Part shown: positions 23,701 through 38,186 of the stretch, piece by piece
Layout of the letters: each line of letters begins with the position of its first letter
Position numbering within the stretch: the first letter of the stretch is position 1
Assembly: GCA_030248295.1 (NCBI GenBank)
Contig: JASANH010000523.1
Span: 310,001-374,000, forward strand
Length of the DNA: 64,000 nt
Source: Mesodorylaimus sp. YZB2_4
Lineage: Eukaryota > Nematoda > Enoplea > Dorylaimida > Dorylaimidae
Reading direction: 5' to 3'
The notes under the pieces: model-generated
The model's input: only the letters and a program-made list of their open reading frames with translations
The model's database searches: none
What the model was told of the DNA's origin: nothing
Translations under genes and position numbers: made by a program

Positions 23701-26700
23701 TCAGTGCGTGTTGCTGGACTCATCCAAGCCATCGGGATCATCTTGATCCATATCACCGTCATCGTCGTGATCTGGTGACAGGGCATCACCCACTACCGGA
23801 ATCGTGGCGTGGTTGTACAAGCCTTGCGCCATCAAGTGCAGTGCAAGAATATTTCGACCGCCCGTCTGTTTCTTTATTTTGGCCCGCTTGTTCTAAAAAG
23901 CGTCCAAGTGTTATCCCCAGTCCCTCATCAACTTTAGTTGAGCGTACTTGAAACCAGATTTTAATCTGCGATTCATTTAAACCCAATTCACGTGCCAAAT
24001 CTTGACGTCGTTTCTCAGTCAAGTAACGATTTTCTTGGAATTCGGCTTTAAGTCGGGATAACTGTTCGACCGTGAATGCAGTGCGGGGTCTTTTCTCGTC
24101 CTGTTTGGCCTTGCTGCGCTTCACACGTCGACATCGGGGCCCTAAAATATGACGGAAACGTGTGATGTAATGCCACAATAAGTATGATAAAACTGAAGAC
24201 AGTCTTTTTCTTTTAAATCTAAATGATCTTTTTTCGCAAGTGTCACGGTTCTTTTCTCGCGTCAGTCCTACTGTACTCCACTGTCCTCTTGTAGAACGGT
24301 GTTTCGTGTCACGCGAGACTGTGTACCTGCTGCCAACGCGATCTATGAGAAAGAACGATAAATCACTCGACGCTAACTCGAACCCAGGTTGTTCGGTTAA
24401 TAGATATACGCTCTGTTTCTGAAGACAAAACGGATTGCAGTTCGAATGCGTTTAACTTTATTAAAAGTGTGTGCTGCCTCGGCAGGCAATATTCAGTGCA
24501 ATGGATGCCCTCGGGGAATGAATCAGCGAGCGATAGGTACGTCGCTATTTTAGTGGAACACCTGGTGGCCGAGCTTATCGGCCCGACTCACGAGTCCGAG
24601 TAGTGAAACAGAGACGACTATGAAGACTTGAGTAGAAATTGAGAATATGAACATGTACACATTTGCGCCCATAAACGTTTGCACTCCACTAAAACGATTC
24701 GTACGGCGAACAACTTGTTTTGTAAAAATTCGAAAGGGGTCGATGTTATGTGTCTCGTAGTACAAGAGAACAAGATTGATTAGTATGTTTAATGAAATCT
24801 ATGTTCCGATGTGAAAACTTATATTTGCTCCTTCTTTGGCCGCGTTTACCGCCCGCCGCTCCTTATTCCACGCTACAGTAACCCATCGAAATTGACATCT
24901 GTCTTGCCTCACACTGTTTTGAAGAGACTAGATTGCAAGAAGAACCCGAGTCTGCCCATCGTGCACCATAGAAAAGTACCTGCATCTGTCCGCATGAATG
25001 GTTGGGTGACGCGGCCTCCCATTGCAGACTTATTGCCCTCTATCAAACGACTTTGAGCCAAATGACTTCGATGAAAACATAAGCGAGCCAAACTGCTTCC
25101 AAGTCACGACTCGCATGCACGATTGAAGCATTTATCTCAGAAAGCACAAGCCACTTGGAAGCTACGGCAGTGAGGATGGGCTCCGCCCTCCCTGGCTCGG
25201 CGATGATAGCCGCGTCCCGTTAATTGATATTCATAGCCGCGCTCAATTTGAGCCTTCATCTTGGTCATTCGCGGCGAGCTTTGTTCTTGGCAGACCTCCG
25301 TTTCCGGCTGCTTGTTCATGCGAGACCGTACGGCTGCTGCCCCGACGATTAGCTTCAGCCAAGCGGACGCATCAAGGTTTCTCATTTGGGCTTAAATAAT
25401 TAAGGATAAAACGAGGTTGTTTGTTTGAGATTTACGCTTCAAGCTGAAATTCAGGCCTATCACGTTCAATTACCGAAGCTAGTCAGCAGGAAACGAGGGC
25501 GCCGTGTTGAACAGGAACCTAGAACCGTAATATTAGCCCTCTTTATTGATGCGATCAAGCGGCACGCGGCGGAGCGTCTTCATAAAATCAACAATTCATG
25601 ATCGGCTGGGATAGAGCAAAGCCTGCCACTGCAATAATCGGCATCCCACCGCGCGAAAGCTGTCATCAATCAAACGATATTCTTTAATATTAGCTCAATT
25701 TCAATGGCTAGAACACTCGTCCGTGATCTAATTGCCACCCGCTGATGCCGCACGACGTCCCTTTCAATTATTAACCGTCTTTGCCTCCCCTTCTCTCCTT
25801 CCCCTTTCATCCCTGCCCAGGAATTGCCAGAAAATTGACTATTACCACCCAGCTACAGTAGACCCCAATGTCCGAGTGAATCTGAGATGGTAGTGCTTGG
25901 ACGCAGCGCAGTCAAAGTTTTTGATATTAGCCAAAACAGAAAGCACCAGAATGAAGCTCTGCGCGCACTGACTCGTGTCATTCATACATTTTTTGCCCTG
26001 TACTTCTGTTTTATCTCTTCCAACAGCCGTTTACGAAGTAGGTACGCGTGTCGGCCGAGTTCAGCCGATAAAGTTATCTCGGGCAACAAATTATATCTTA
26101 AGCATAGCGATGGTTCGGGGAAGCAGCTGTCCTCGGAAAGACGGAACTCGGCTAAGTTTTAGAAATACGATCGTCTAAGCCACTCTCGAGCTCGGTCTGT
26201 GTGTAATTAGTTTTCTAATTTTCAAGGCACCCCGCCTGTCCAAAGTGGAATGTTATAATTTGTCAGCAAAAGTCGACTGAAACGCGCCAGTGGTGCCTGG
26301 CTTGTCGAAAAGAGCCTAGTCAGAAAAATGAATGAGCAAACTTGGTCCCGTCAATAAAACCAATGTCCTCCTTGTTCACACATTCAGACAAGTCCTCGGG
26401 ACAACTGTTACCCGATATCGTGCAAATCATTGCCTGCGTTCCGATTCTACCAAAGGCGCCATTTGCGAGATGTATAGAGAGATTTCAGAAAAGACTCTCG
26501 GCTTTTGCCGAGCATGTCTAAGAAAGTAAATAAATAAATAAATCCAAGACCAACAAAATAACATGTCTTTCGTGCACTTTTACATCTGTGCATTTATTTT
26601 AAAAATTCGTTTATCGCCTTGAGCAAATCAAAAAAGTGCCTGTATTGGTTTTCCTAATCTTATCGCGTCCTTGGTCACGGTTGCCAGTGAGTGCCTTTAT

Positions 26701-28460
26701 GGGCAAACAAAGGACGATGCCACTTTACGATTTCTCGAATCGTTGGGAAAGGCGCAATTCGTTTTAACGAGCAAAGCGCAAAGACAAGAAAAGTGGTTAT
26801 GGTAGTTTACAAAACGAACTCTCCTAACTGCCATATTTGTACCAACTAACCGGTTCGGCCGGAGTCCGGGACGCGGCTGCCAATGACACGACCAAGACAC
26901 TTATGTTCATTCTACACATGTTCCCGCCTTGTCGTCCCAACTACTTGTCGAAACCGAACGAGAATGTCTCCGACGAATTTAGTGGCGGAACGACGACGAC
27001 GACTATGTCAAACGATGCCCTCATTTGACTGCTGTCGACACGTATCCGTCCTTGTCCACCTACCGTCCCTACTCTACGTTATAATAGCAGATAAATGCCT
27101 GCTCCAAAGAGCCGAGGACATCGCAACGACGGCCCAACAAAAACTATGTTTTTATTGCCGATTGCGAGAAAAGGCAATTTTCTTCTTATCTGACACAATG
27201 TAAAACACGGTCCTACTTAGTTGCCTTCTCCCTCAGACATGCGGTAGCGGAACGACAAGAATGGCAGTCGATCGGCTCATTTTCTCGATGGCTGTCTCTT
27301 TGTTCTGGGATACGTTACGGGCTAATCGCGTTTACGATTCGTTTATGCGCACACCCAATCGAAAACTACGCCTCATTTGAGAACCAGTCCGAAAAAAGAC
27401 ATGTTCATGCACAAACCGAAGACAATTTCGGGCAGTGAAAATAGAGGTATGACAGAGACCGCTTCATACACGCCGATTGAGGATAATCGCCGTTAAATGC
27501 CCGTCTCAATGAAATGAGGCGCAGCAGCGGCAGTAGACAAACGCCCCGAGCCTGCGGTCTCCACTGAATTAACCGTTTTCGATACTTATCGCCAAACATC
27601 AACCTTCGGCACTCAAGTGGACGAGTCGCCCGAAGACGAGAATACCTCATTTTACTTGGCGACATCAAGGCGGCGATCTGCCAGAATTCCTGTACCTACT
27701 TATTCTGATATCTGACACGCAAAAGCCCGAAAACATGCTCAGAGATGATGAATAAGGAGTTGCTTATCGTTAGTCTTGGAGGGACAATGCGATCGACCAA
27801 GAGTCGGCAAAAAGTTTTAGCTCTCGTTAGGAAAGTCGAAAAACTTCTTGCCGCTTCTTGATCGGAGCCAACTCAAATCCCTCCCTGATTGCACGGTAGA
27901 TGTAACAAGTTCTACTCACTTCTCGTACCTGAAGAAGGCCTGTCGGAATAGCGCGTACAGTATACCCAAGCTGGCCATAGAGCGGGAGTGCCCTGTTGAA
28001 CAGGAGGTGTGGTTGCTTGATTCGCATTTACCACATTGGATGTGTTGAGAGTGGAAAGGAGATTGTCGGCTGAATTTCGACCATTGATGACGCGCTGACC
28101 GGTCGGCCTGCAGTGTGGACTGGACAACGGAGAAGGGGTCGTCGCGAAAGCCGGTGGGCTGCCACTCGTGTCGCTACTGCCTCCACGAACAGCGCTCCTC
28201 GTCTGACGTCCAAAATCGGGTTTCAAAATGTTGTCAATTGAGAATTTTAAATTGAACAGAAACTTTGGTCTTTGCCCGTTGTTTAACTTGGTGCCAGCTT
28301 CCGAAACGGGTGTTGTTGATGGCGTGACTTCCTCGGCGTCGTAGTCATCGTCCGATCGCTCGCCATCAGAACCAATGCTCGTGTCCATAATTGCAGCACT
28401 TTCGTCGTTAGCTGCAGCGGAAAAGCGATGACTCTTGTCGTTGCGATGTCGCCTTGACAT
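23701..28460 (-). CDS. en: Engrailed homeodomain transcription factor
   Basis: Three minus-strand exons, 28460-27929, 24141-23948 and 23892-23701, join in frame to 305 residues. Start is the ATG of MSRRHRND; upstream codons are open but have no ATG. Engrailed motifs are present in order: a Groucho-binding and EH2-like [12 protein letters not shown] (about 73-84), EH3 [17 protein letters not shown] (about 163-178), the homeodomain [13 protein letters not shown] to [11 protein letters not shown] (about 193-252), and EH5 [16 protein letters not shown]. An intron splits the homeodomain between WFQ and NKRAK. The C-terminus is acidic. The segment-polarity and neuronal-identity role is known from the family. 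The first intron is 3.8 kb, exceptional for this window, and is a likely home for cis-regulatory elements. Confidence 0.95.
25388..26222. promoter_or_regulatory. TAAT-rich stretch in engrailed intron 1 (putative enhancer)
   Basis: Homeodomain-type TAAT/ATTA cores occur repeatedly, for example AATAATTAAG near 25394, CAATTACC near 25468, TAATATTAG near 25687, CTAATTGCC near 25729, CAATTATTAACC near 25766, and GTAATTAGTTTTCTAATT near 26203. Inferred only from motif density inside the large intron of a homeobox gene that is autoregulated in other animals. Confidence 0.25.
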
Positions 28461-30509
28461 GTTCGATTGCCGAATCAGAGAAAAAGAAACAGCTCGCCTT
28501 ATCGGGTGCGGCACCGCCTAATTACAGCCGAATTGGATAAACAGCTGCGCACCAGTCTACTCGCGGCGCCCTTTAGTCTCCGTAAAATGAGCTCAGGCGC
28601 TATATCCAATCAAAAGACGCAAGTACAGTAGGCGGCCCTGAGCGCAGCCAATAGAAAAACGGCATCAGCGCGCCACCAAGCGGGCGAGGTGGGGCCCACT
28701 GGGAAACCAGTTGCCCATGTTTCGTTAGGTCGCAAGCACAATAGCTGATTAGAACGGTCTGTTTACCCTTCTCTCTATAACTATCCCGTTAATTCTCACT
28801 CACAGTACATCTACATAGAAGGGGTGATTGACGTCATCGGATATAGTTTAAGTCGCACTTTTTTTGTTTTCTGTCCACAAAGCGCCTGTAGCAGGAACTT
28901 TTGTGCAGGAGCGTTAACGCTGAACCTGTTCGAAATCGTATAAACCTTCCTCGCCTGTACGAACATCCCAGAGTCGGATAGTCTGGGTAACAAGCGAGGA
29001 CTTACGATAAGTATCGTACTTCACGCTCACAAATGAGGTGCTTGCTCAAGAGCTGCAGACTGTACGAAGACAAAAACTTATAGTCGAATTTGTCAGCAGG
29101 GCTCCGAGGATTGCAGAAGAGAGAAAATAGACTAATTAGTTCATAGATTGCTGAAACCTGATTCTGTTAGCGAAGCAACCAGTCTGGGCGGGATATCCGT
29201 GTATATCATTCACAGTCCAGCGAGTAGTGGTTTGTCAAGCATATTGCGCGTGTCCCAAGGGTTATCTGAACGGCCATAATTTTCTGCATTGCTGTTGAAA
29301 CCCGCAGCTTCTTGATGAGGCTGCTTCTCTGTCCAGTTTGTACAGCCCGGCTCGAGTGCCCTTGAATACGTGAATACTTCCGCGCTGGCCTCGCTTGAGG
29401 CAGAGCGAGCCTAGATCTAATCCTGACTTGTTCTACTAGGTTGCCCAAATGGTCCTCTTGGCCAGACTCACAGTCAGACTGCTCGTCAGGCCGTCTGCGT
29501 ATTTTGACTCGTGAGGTTGCGCTCTCCCCCCCCCCCCCCTCCTGCTGCCTTCCCTCGGTTTAGTGCTCTTCACTTAGCTCGGCTCTACCTCTTGTAGAGG
29601 TGTCCGCCCGTTGGCCTGATAAAGTGCTACCGTTATGAGCGTCCGTTTCGGTAGGGAACGCGCAGTGGTGATTCGAACCTAGTACGTAGCGCGTATGTAG
29701 ATAGGCCCACCTGTACAGTAGTAGGAGGGTATCATAGTGTGTTAAACGCAATAAAGATCAGCTGCTGGACACTTGAGGTGCTGCATCTGACACGAGGCTG
29801 TGAAGTCTAGAGCATAGAGCAATATGGCTTGGATTGGACTATTCCTGTTGATTTCGCTTTTTCCTAGCTCCTCAACCTATACAGATCGAAATCAGTGTAG
29901 TTTATGATTGGTGGTCTGATCGAGACGGGAGCCAACGTAATCGAAGCATAGGGACGTGGAGGTGTCCCAGCGTTCGCCATGTTCGAGCCTCTAAGGCCGC
30001 TTAATGCGAAAAGTTTTGTGATCATATCTGAACTGCGTAGCGAGGTCTCCTTATCTTCCTTCCGTGGGCGCAGAAACAGGTTTAGACCAGCCGACCAGAT
30101 GCACGACGCTAAAGGACGATTTTCGCTGAATAATAATGACAAGTCGCTCAAAAGAAGCCTTGGTCAGCAGTCTATGACCAATACTCATTGAGACCAGTTA
30201 TTGCTGTTGCTAGATAATCTTTAGGACGGTGCGTAGCCCCCTCAGTCGTGTTACTATTCTGCGGGGAACATTCGACTAGAAGACCGCTTGTTCCTAGCTA
30301 CCAGGTCCGTGCAGTGGATTGATTGACAGGCAAGACTTTGCAAACTGAATTGAACTGAAGCAGACTTTCGACTACTATCATAAGCTTTATTGATACTTGG
30401 CGAGTAACAGACCTGTCATAGTTATGGTGAACAGTCAATTACACCTCCAGAACAGGCACAAAGCACAGAACTACACGTCACAGTATTCATTTAAGACACT
30501 ATCAAATAT
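28461..30509. other. Intergenic region upstream of engrailed, containing a SINE family 2 copy
   Basis: The part next to 28460 should hold the engrailed promoter and 5' UTR. A repeat copy sits at 29297-29720, and a C-run of about 14 lies near 29527-29540. A minus-strand AATAAA at 30391-30386 serves the small heat-shock gene. No further coding sequence was recognised. Confidence 0.5.
29297..29720 (-). repeat. tRNA-derived SINE family 2, copy A
   Basis: Shares a series of blocks with 37012-37430 in the same order and orientation: AACCCGCA.CT.CTTGATGAG, AGAGCGAGCCT(A/G)GATCTAATC, CCGTCTGCGTA, GAGGTGTCC(G/A)CCCGT, and CGCGCAG.GGTGATTCGAACC. Read on the minus strand the last block gives GGTTCGAATCACC, a tRNA B-box-like sequence, so the element probably starts at the high-coordinate end. 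Internal poly-C expansion. Ends are approximate. Confidence 0.7.
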
Positions 30510-30936
30510 TCACATGCGCTTCTTCGATGCCACGATTTGCAACTTGCCTTCATTTTTAAAAGTGGATTTAAGCGATTTTAAGTCCACATCCGGTGGAAGC
30601 ACATAGTTTCGATGAATTTCGAGAGGCGTGCGACCTCCTCCTCGTTCCTGGTAGCAGTGCAAAACCAATTGATCGTTCAAAACTTTGACCTAAAATTGAA
30701 AAGATATACCGTAGTATGGGGGGGGGGGGTAATGCAGAATTAGGCTGGACCCAAAGACTGACCAACTGTTGCATTGTCCAAACACTTACGTCGATCTCAT
30801 TCGGACGGAAAGTTGGCACTTCCAACTCCGCTTCAAACCGATCTGCGTCATTGCGCACGGGAATGAAGCCATCGTTGTGTTGCAGTGGCCAGTCCCAAAC
30901 TTCAGCAGAATGGCGTCGTTCTCGTTTGACTTCCAT
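30510..30936 (-). CDS. Small heat-shock protein of the nematode 12-kDa (HSP-12-like) type
   Basis: Two minus-strand exons, 30936-30790 and 30689-30510, join in phase 0 to 108 residues, essentially one alpha-crystallin domain with very short ends. The N-terminal WDWPLQHNDGFIPV matches the nematode HSP-12 family, as does RNYVLPPDVDLKSLKS followed by the terminal IVASKK. Short sHSPs of this type have little flanking sequence and form small oligomers; some are poor chaperones in vitro (family knowledge). The start is the MEVKRERRHS methionine; the frame continues upstream without another ATG. A TATA box and a heat-shock element lie about 100-120 bp upstream, so stress induction is likely. AATAAA lies about 119 bp past the stop. 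This is the strongest single clue that the genome is a nematode's. Confidence 0.92.
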
Positions 30937-31033
30937 ATTGATAAGAGTCAACAGAGGATCAGTCACTTATTGTTAGTCGAGGTCTGTCTTCGCGACTTTA
31001 AAGTCACTGAGGAGAGGCTCAGTTTCCTGACCC

Positions 31034-31062
31034 CTTTTATACCCTCTCAAGTTGTTCTAGAA
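31034..31062 (-). promoter_or_regulatory. TATA box and heat-shock element of the small heat-shock gene
   Basis: The minus strand has TATAAAAG (31041-31034) and, about 14 bp further upstream, the palindrome TTCTAGAA (31055-31062), a perfect nTTCnnGAAn pair for HSF. The TATA box is about 98 bp upstream of the ATG. The arrangement is typical of inducible heat-shock promoters. Confidence 0.7.
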
Positions 31063-31729
31063 TTTGGCAGCGTCAACATGGCATTCTGCTGAGCGCGCTT
31101 CTCACAACAACAATAAAATTTGAAACATGTGATTCACTCAAATTTTGGGAGATATCCTGCCCTGAAAACATGTTTTGTTTTTGAAGTGTGAGCTAACGAG
31201 TTAAAGACCTCCGATTCCTTTAGAGCGTGGTTAGCAGGCTGACAGCTGTTTCGGAAACCTGAAGAGAGTCTGTTGCTAGCACAGGCTTGGCATGCCCTTT
31301 CCGAATGCGATGTTTTGACATTCATGTTTAGTGCCAAGCAGAGATGCTATATGCAAGTCGTCGGGATATTTTTGTCTTTGCTTCTTTGTTTTCGGCTTAA
31401 AGGACAAAATAAAATGCAGTCAACAGTTTATTTTTGGATACTGTATTTCAAGGCCATAGAATTTGAACTTTGTGTGGGTGGGGTAAGAATTTCGCGCATT
31501 TTGGACTGTTGTGTATCACGGAAATTTCTTGCAAGGAGATAGTTCCGAGGTGAAGTAGAAGAGGCATTTGTTTCAAAAAGTCAATAAGCTCAAAACGAGC
31601 GGACCGGAGCCAGAGCACATCCCCTATGAGAGAATAAACGAGCTTGAGGGCTCCTATTCGAAGCCAGCAATAACAATGCAGGACTGACGATATCGACTGT
31701 CATCATCATCATCATTTCCCTAGCGATTG

Positions 31730-31930
31730 CAGTTAGTCACGCCTTGGGGAAGGGTTTGCATTTCTCCATTTTTCCGGCCTGTTGCATCTCCTGGATTCAC
31801 ATTCACTTTCTTCATGTCTTCTCCCAGAGTATCCATCCATCGTTTCTTTGGCCGTTCTCCTTTGCAACCTTGTTCTGTCGCTGTCTACGAGATACTGAAT
31901 ATGGGCCTTTGCGCATCACATGTCATCGCG
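31730..31930 (-). mobile_element. Decayed C-terminal fragment of a LINE reverse transcriptase
   Basis: Minus-strand translation gives HVMRKGPYSV, then after a frame change RPKKRWMDTLGEDMKKV and VNPGDATGRKN. This is the familiar tail of non-LTR retrotransposon polymerases (GHVxRR, then RGRPKxRWxDxVKEDM). The frame change and short length show a dead relic. No other LINE sequence was recognised nearby. Confidence 0.65.
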
Positions 31931-32099
31931 ATTCCATCATCTTAGCGTCTCACTATCGACAGTATGAATTACAAAAGCTCCGCACAGCCCCGCGACTTTA
32001 CACTTGACATTCAGCCAAACCAGGCATGTCATGCCCTTCATATCTATTCTGTCGTTGGCGTGTCGTGGCGCATGGTTTCTTGGCCCGTGATCGGTCGAA

Positions 32100-34390
<2,291 letters not shown>

Positions 34391-34403
34391 TAACGTTCAG
34401 CCA

Positions 34404-34409
34404 AATAAA
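34404..34409 (+). terminator. Polyadenylation signal of the Src-type kinase gene
   Basis: Canonical AATAAA, 94 bp past the TAA at 34308-34310 and about 300 bp before the BBS5 start. Confidence 0.6.
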
Positions 34410-34632
34410 ACTGCATGCTGCAATCGTGATAGATATTCCGGCGGATGCGGGAATACTAGCTCTATGTACGCATGGATAAATATGCTGTCACAGCATTTTA
34501 AATTCATGTGTTCTCAAGGACAAGCTCCTTTGTGCCAGGCGTCCACAAGAAGTTTCTTTTATTATCAAGCATGTGTTTTCCCATGGCGTAGTCCTCGATA
34601 GACATGAAAGCACTCCGTCAGGACCCCTGTTG

Positions 34633-34646
34633 CATCCATGGCAACG
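34633..34646 (+). promoter_or_regulatory. Candidate X-box (RFX/DAF-19 site) upstream of BBS5
   Basis: GCATCCATGGCAAC matches 13 of 14 positions of the nematode X-box consensus RYYNYYATRRNRAC; only position 3 (A instead of C/T) differs. It lies 69-82 bp upstream of the BBS5 ATG, within the usual distance for ciliary genes. In C. elegans, BBS genes are direct targets of the RFX factor DAF-19 through this element. Confidence 0.7.
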
Positions 34647-34714
34647 GCGGACGCGAATAAATGGTTTTATCTCCCGTGTGACCGACAGCCATTTCTAGTT
34701 TTGATATCGTCAAA

Positions 34715-36366
34715 ATGGCCGCGTCGTCCACACCAGCCACCACTGATAAGCCAGTTCCCAAAAAAGTAGTCTTTGATGCCATATGGCAGGACAGGGATAT
34801 CCGATTCGACGTCGAGTTGAATCAACTTCGTCTCAGATCAGGCGAGTATCAGATCGAACGCCTGGAAGGAATCGAGGACACCAAGGGGAATAATGGGGAT
34901 AAGGGTAAGGCGGAGGTCGTAGGCTCAAGATGGAGCTACCTACGTGCGACCTTTAGGTATCCTAAAAGTGACCAATATTCGGCTGATCTGGAGGGCCAGC
35001 GCCATGCCGCGGATAAATCTGTGTAAGCCATCACGATTGCCACACTATCACGGTCAGCCATCGCCTTTTGCCAAACATTTTAGCCATCGGCTACAACTGC
35101 GTCAGCGGCATTACGACTAGAACGGCCAATTCAGTAAGAACACTTTGACTATGAGGATTGGCGTTGCCTTTCCTGACTGTGTTTTCAGAAACTCCGAGGC
35201 CAGACGGAGGCCTTGTACGTGATGGCCAAAACGACCAATACTAGATTTGAATTCATCTTCACGAGCTTGAATCCGGCCAGTACAAAGCTGTTCACTACGG
35301 TCATTGCGGTCCATCGGTAAGAAACCGATGATGGGAGGTGGCCAGGCAAAGGACGTGACCGTGCTTACCCCTTCAGGGCATATGAAACAACGCGGCTGTA
35401 CAGAGAGCTCAAGATGAGAGGCGCCATTATCAACGATGAGCAACTGAAACTGCTACCTTTAGAGGAACAGTACAATAAGGTAGGGTGGATCCTTGCTCGG
35501 GAGACTCAGTGATAAGGTTATTGTTTCAGGTGGAAGGAGTGTGGAACTTGTCCAGTGATCAGGTATTTACTGTGCAGTATTAGCTAGAGGAAGTCTTATG
35601 CAGCGGCAGTCTGAGAACCATTTAGGGCAATCTCGGAAATTTTATTATAACGAACGTACGTGTGGTCTGGTTTGCTACTATGAACAGCTACTTCAATGTC
35701 AGTATACCCTACTTGCAAGTGGTATGTACACCCCTCACCAAGCCAGTTCAGAGTCCTGAACTCATAGTTTTTAGAAAAGTTGTAAGATACGGGACTCGAA
35801 GTTTGGCTTGGCTCTAGTCGTCGAGACGTCAGCTCAGGTAAGTGACACTGCATTGTGACCATACACACGCATCCGTATGTACTCTGTGCAGAGCGGAGGA
35901 TACGTTTTGGGATTTCGCATCGATCCTCAAGAACGACTAGAACACGTGGTCAAAGAAATACAGACATTTTGTCGTGCGTATTCCGCCAAACCAATATTTG
36001 GCGTAGAGTTTGTCAAAGACTATGGAGGGGTGAGGAACGAACTCGCCCTTGCCCGCTTACTTACAATAACCAGCCAGGTCTCATTCAGGTTGTAACACGA
36101 GAAGCACCTCAAGCCCCTATCGAAGACGATATAGAGATCGAAAGTAAATCGTGCGCCAGGCCAGACGCGTTCGCGGTATGATATGTATGAAAGAGGTGAC
36201 GAGAAATCATGACTACACAGGGCTTCCTTTGAAGGCATATTTCGCTGACGGTGTAAAACAGGACAGAGGCGGTGGACCAGTCTTTTCGGAAGAATTGGGG
36301 ATCTCTATCGAAAAACTGAAAGATGGGTTCACCTTGAAGGATCTCTGGGAGATGAATGTTGACTAG
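34715..36366 (+). CDS. BBS5: BBS5, BBSome subunit for ciliary trafficking
   Basis: Eleven exons (34715-34904, 34957-35022, 35084-35133, 35189-35316, 35377-35479, 35530-35562, 35626-35718, 35775-35837, 35892-36029, 36089-36175, 36235-36366) join in frame to 360 residues, against 341 in human. Diagnostic stretches are [98 protein letters not shown] and [14 protein letters not shown]. These are the two PH-like (DM16) repeats and the conserved C-terminal end. BBS5 is part of the BBSome coat that moves membrane cargo in cilia. The exon 9 donor and exon 11 acceptor were chosen by phase and homology and are the least certain. An X-box candidate upstream predicts RFX control. Confidence 0.95.
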
Positions 36367-38186
36367 AAAGTGAGACACCTGTGTCTGATCGGCTCAGTGG
36401 CTCACTTGCAAGCACGCATAGCACAACTGTATTAAAAACCACAAACAGAAAAGTTGATTGTGATACGGCATGCTTGTTCACTATGATGCCCTTGCTACGT
36501 CTCCTGGTCATTCTATACTTGAATTCGTGTAGTCTTGACCTCGTATTGCTTTCAATGGGCCAAGCCTGAGTCAGATGACATTCCAGGCTCCAGTGCGACC
36601 TTGGAGCTGCACCCTACTTTGCCCGTTCTATAGGCGATAGTGTTGGCGCGGTCAGTAATGGCAGTTTTTAAATTCTTGACTCACCTGTACGCTTTGGCAG
36701 TTCCCATGAGAAGGTTATCACCCCGTTGGGACTCTAGTCAAACGTGTGCTACAAGGCCCTGCACACAGCTGGTCAGTCAGTCTGTGCGCAGTTTAGGCCC
36801 AGCCCATCAATTCTCTGTAAGCCTCGCATCCTTTTGACGCACGTTTTCCTCCACCCGTGCAGTACATAGTAGTTGGGAGAGGTATCCAGTTTTCTCAACC
36901 CAGTATGGTCGCTTATTTCGGCCACGACTTGAAACCTAACATAGCCAGTCTGAAATCCAATCCATGCAATCGCCCATCGTGAGTCACTCTACCACATGCA
37001 AGTGCCAGAGCTGTAACCCGCATCTCTTGATGAGTGTTCGTCTTAACCAGTTTGAACCGCCCGGCCCGAGTCGCCTCGATGCAACTCGTGAACTAGTCCA
37101 GCGAGCCACCTCTCTTGAAGTGGCTTTAGGGAGAGCGAGCCTGGATCTAATCCTGACTGGTTTGCGGATAGTCACGTAGGTGCCCTTCAGACCTTCATCG
37201 CCTAATGGACTGCCTTCAGTCCGTCTGCGTACAGTATATCGTCACGAGCGGTTGGGTCCATCCTAGCCACCTCTCCCCCTTTTCCGTATTCGTCACTTGG
37301 CCTATACTTGTGGAGGTGTCCACCCGTCCGCCCAATAAAGGGTTATCGTTATTGGTGTCAGCTTCAGTAGGGACCGCGCAGGGGTGATTCGAACCACGTA
37401 CGCGTGTAAAATAGGTTATTCCTGCCCACATCCGGGACCAGTCTGAACCAATGCCCAAGGACACCCGATAATAAATGAGGGTTTATTAATTAACCAAAAC
37501 TAGCTTCCTGGTGTAATAGCTTCATCGACCATCAAACCTAGTGGTGCAGATTTCTGACACCGTGCCCTCATAGCTACTTCATACCGTTCGTGTTCAGTCC
37601 AAACTCGCTTTGGAGAACTCCTCGTGAGAAATCTCTTTAATAAAACACTACAATGTCTAGCTGTGATTTTATGTGACCAAATTTCGATCGAACAAGCATT
37701 TATTTCTCAGCAGGCTTTAGTAACATTGTCAAACTTAAATTTCCCGCTTCTTTTTGATGCTCAGGTTTTATGCACGACCTGTCAACCAATACAAACCACG
37801 TCGAGACGATTATTACTGTTGGTTTTTAGTTGCGAGATCGGCTCCCTCGGTTGGTCGTTCTATCTAGATAGATTTATGTATCTATATATCTACGTCGAAG
37901 AAGTGTGATTGGTTTTTTGAGATTCTTTTTTTGCATCTAAGGTAAGCAACACTTGCGTTTTTTCTCGTAAGGCCTGGGAATTTTTTGGGGGTTCATCAAG
38001 TGCGCATCCCTAGGTACTGTGCTTTGTAAAAAAAGAGACGTAGCCAGAGCATTCGGGTTCTTTATGCCAGATCTTCGTTTCTCACTCAAAGACGGAGTTT
38101 TTGTCATTCGGGTCTTGACTGTCGGCAAGTACTGTAGTAGTTCATTTTAATTGTAGACACTCGACTGATTCTCGATTTGGTGCGAG
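36367..38186. other. Intergenic region with a SINE family 2 copy
   Basis: Contains the repeat at 37012-37430. Outside it only short unsupported open frames are seen. Confidence 0.5.
37012..37430 (-). repeat. tRNA-derived SINE family 2, copy B
   Basis: Collinear with 29297-29720 (see the shared blocks there). The minus strand carries GGTTCGAATCACC (37386-37398) as a B-box-like core followed by CTGCGCGGTCCC. Copies A and B are clearly related but diverged. Confidence 0.7.

Noticed and set aside
28461..28514. Upstream extension of engrailed
   Set aside because: The frame is open but starts at GTG; the first ATG is at 28460.
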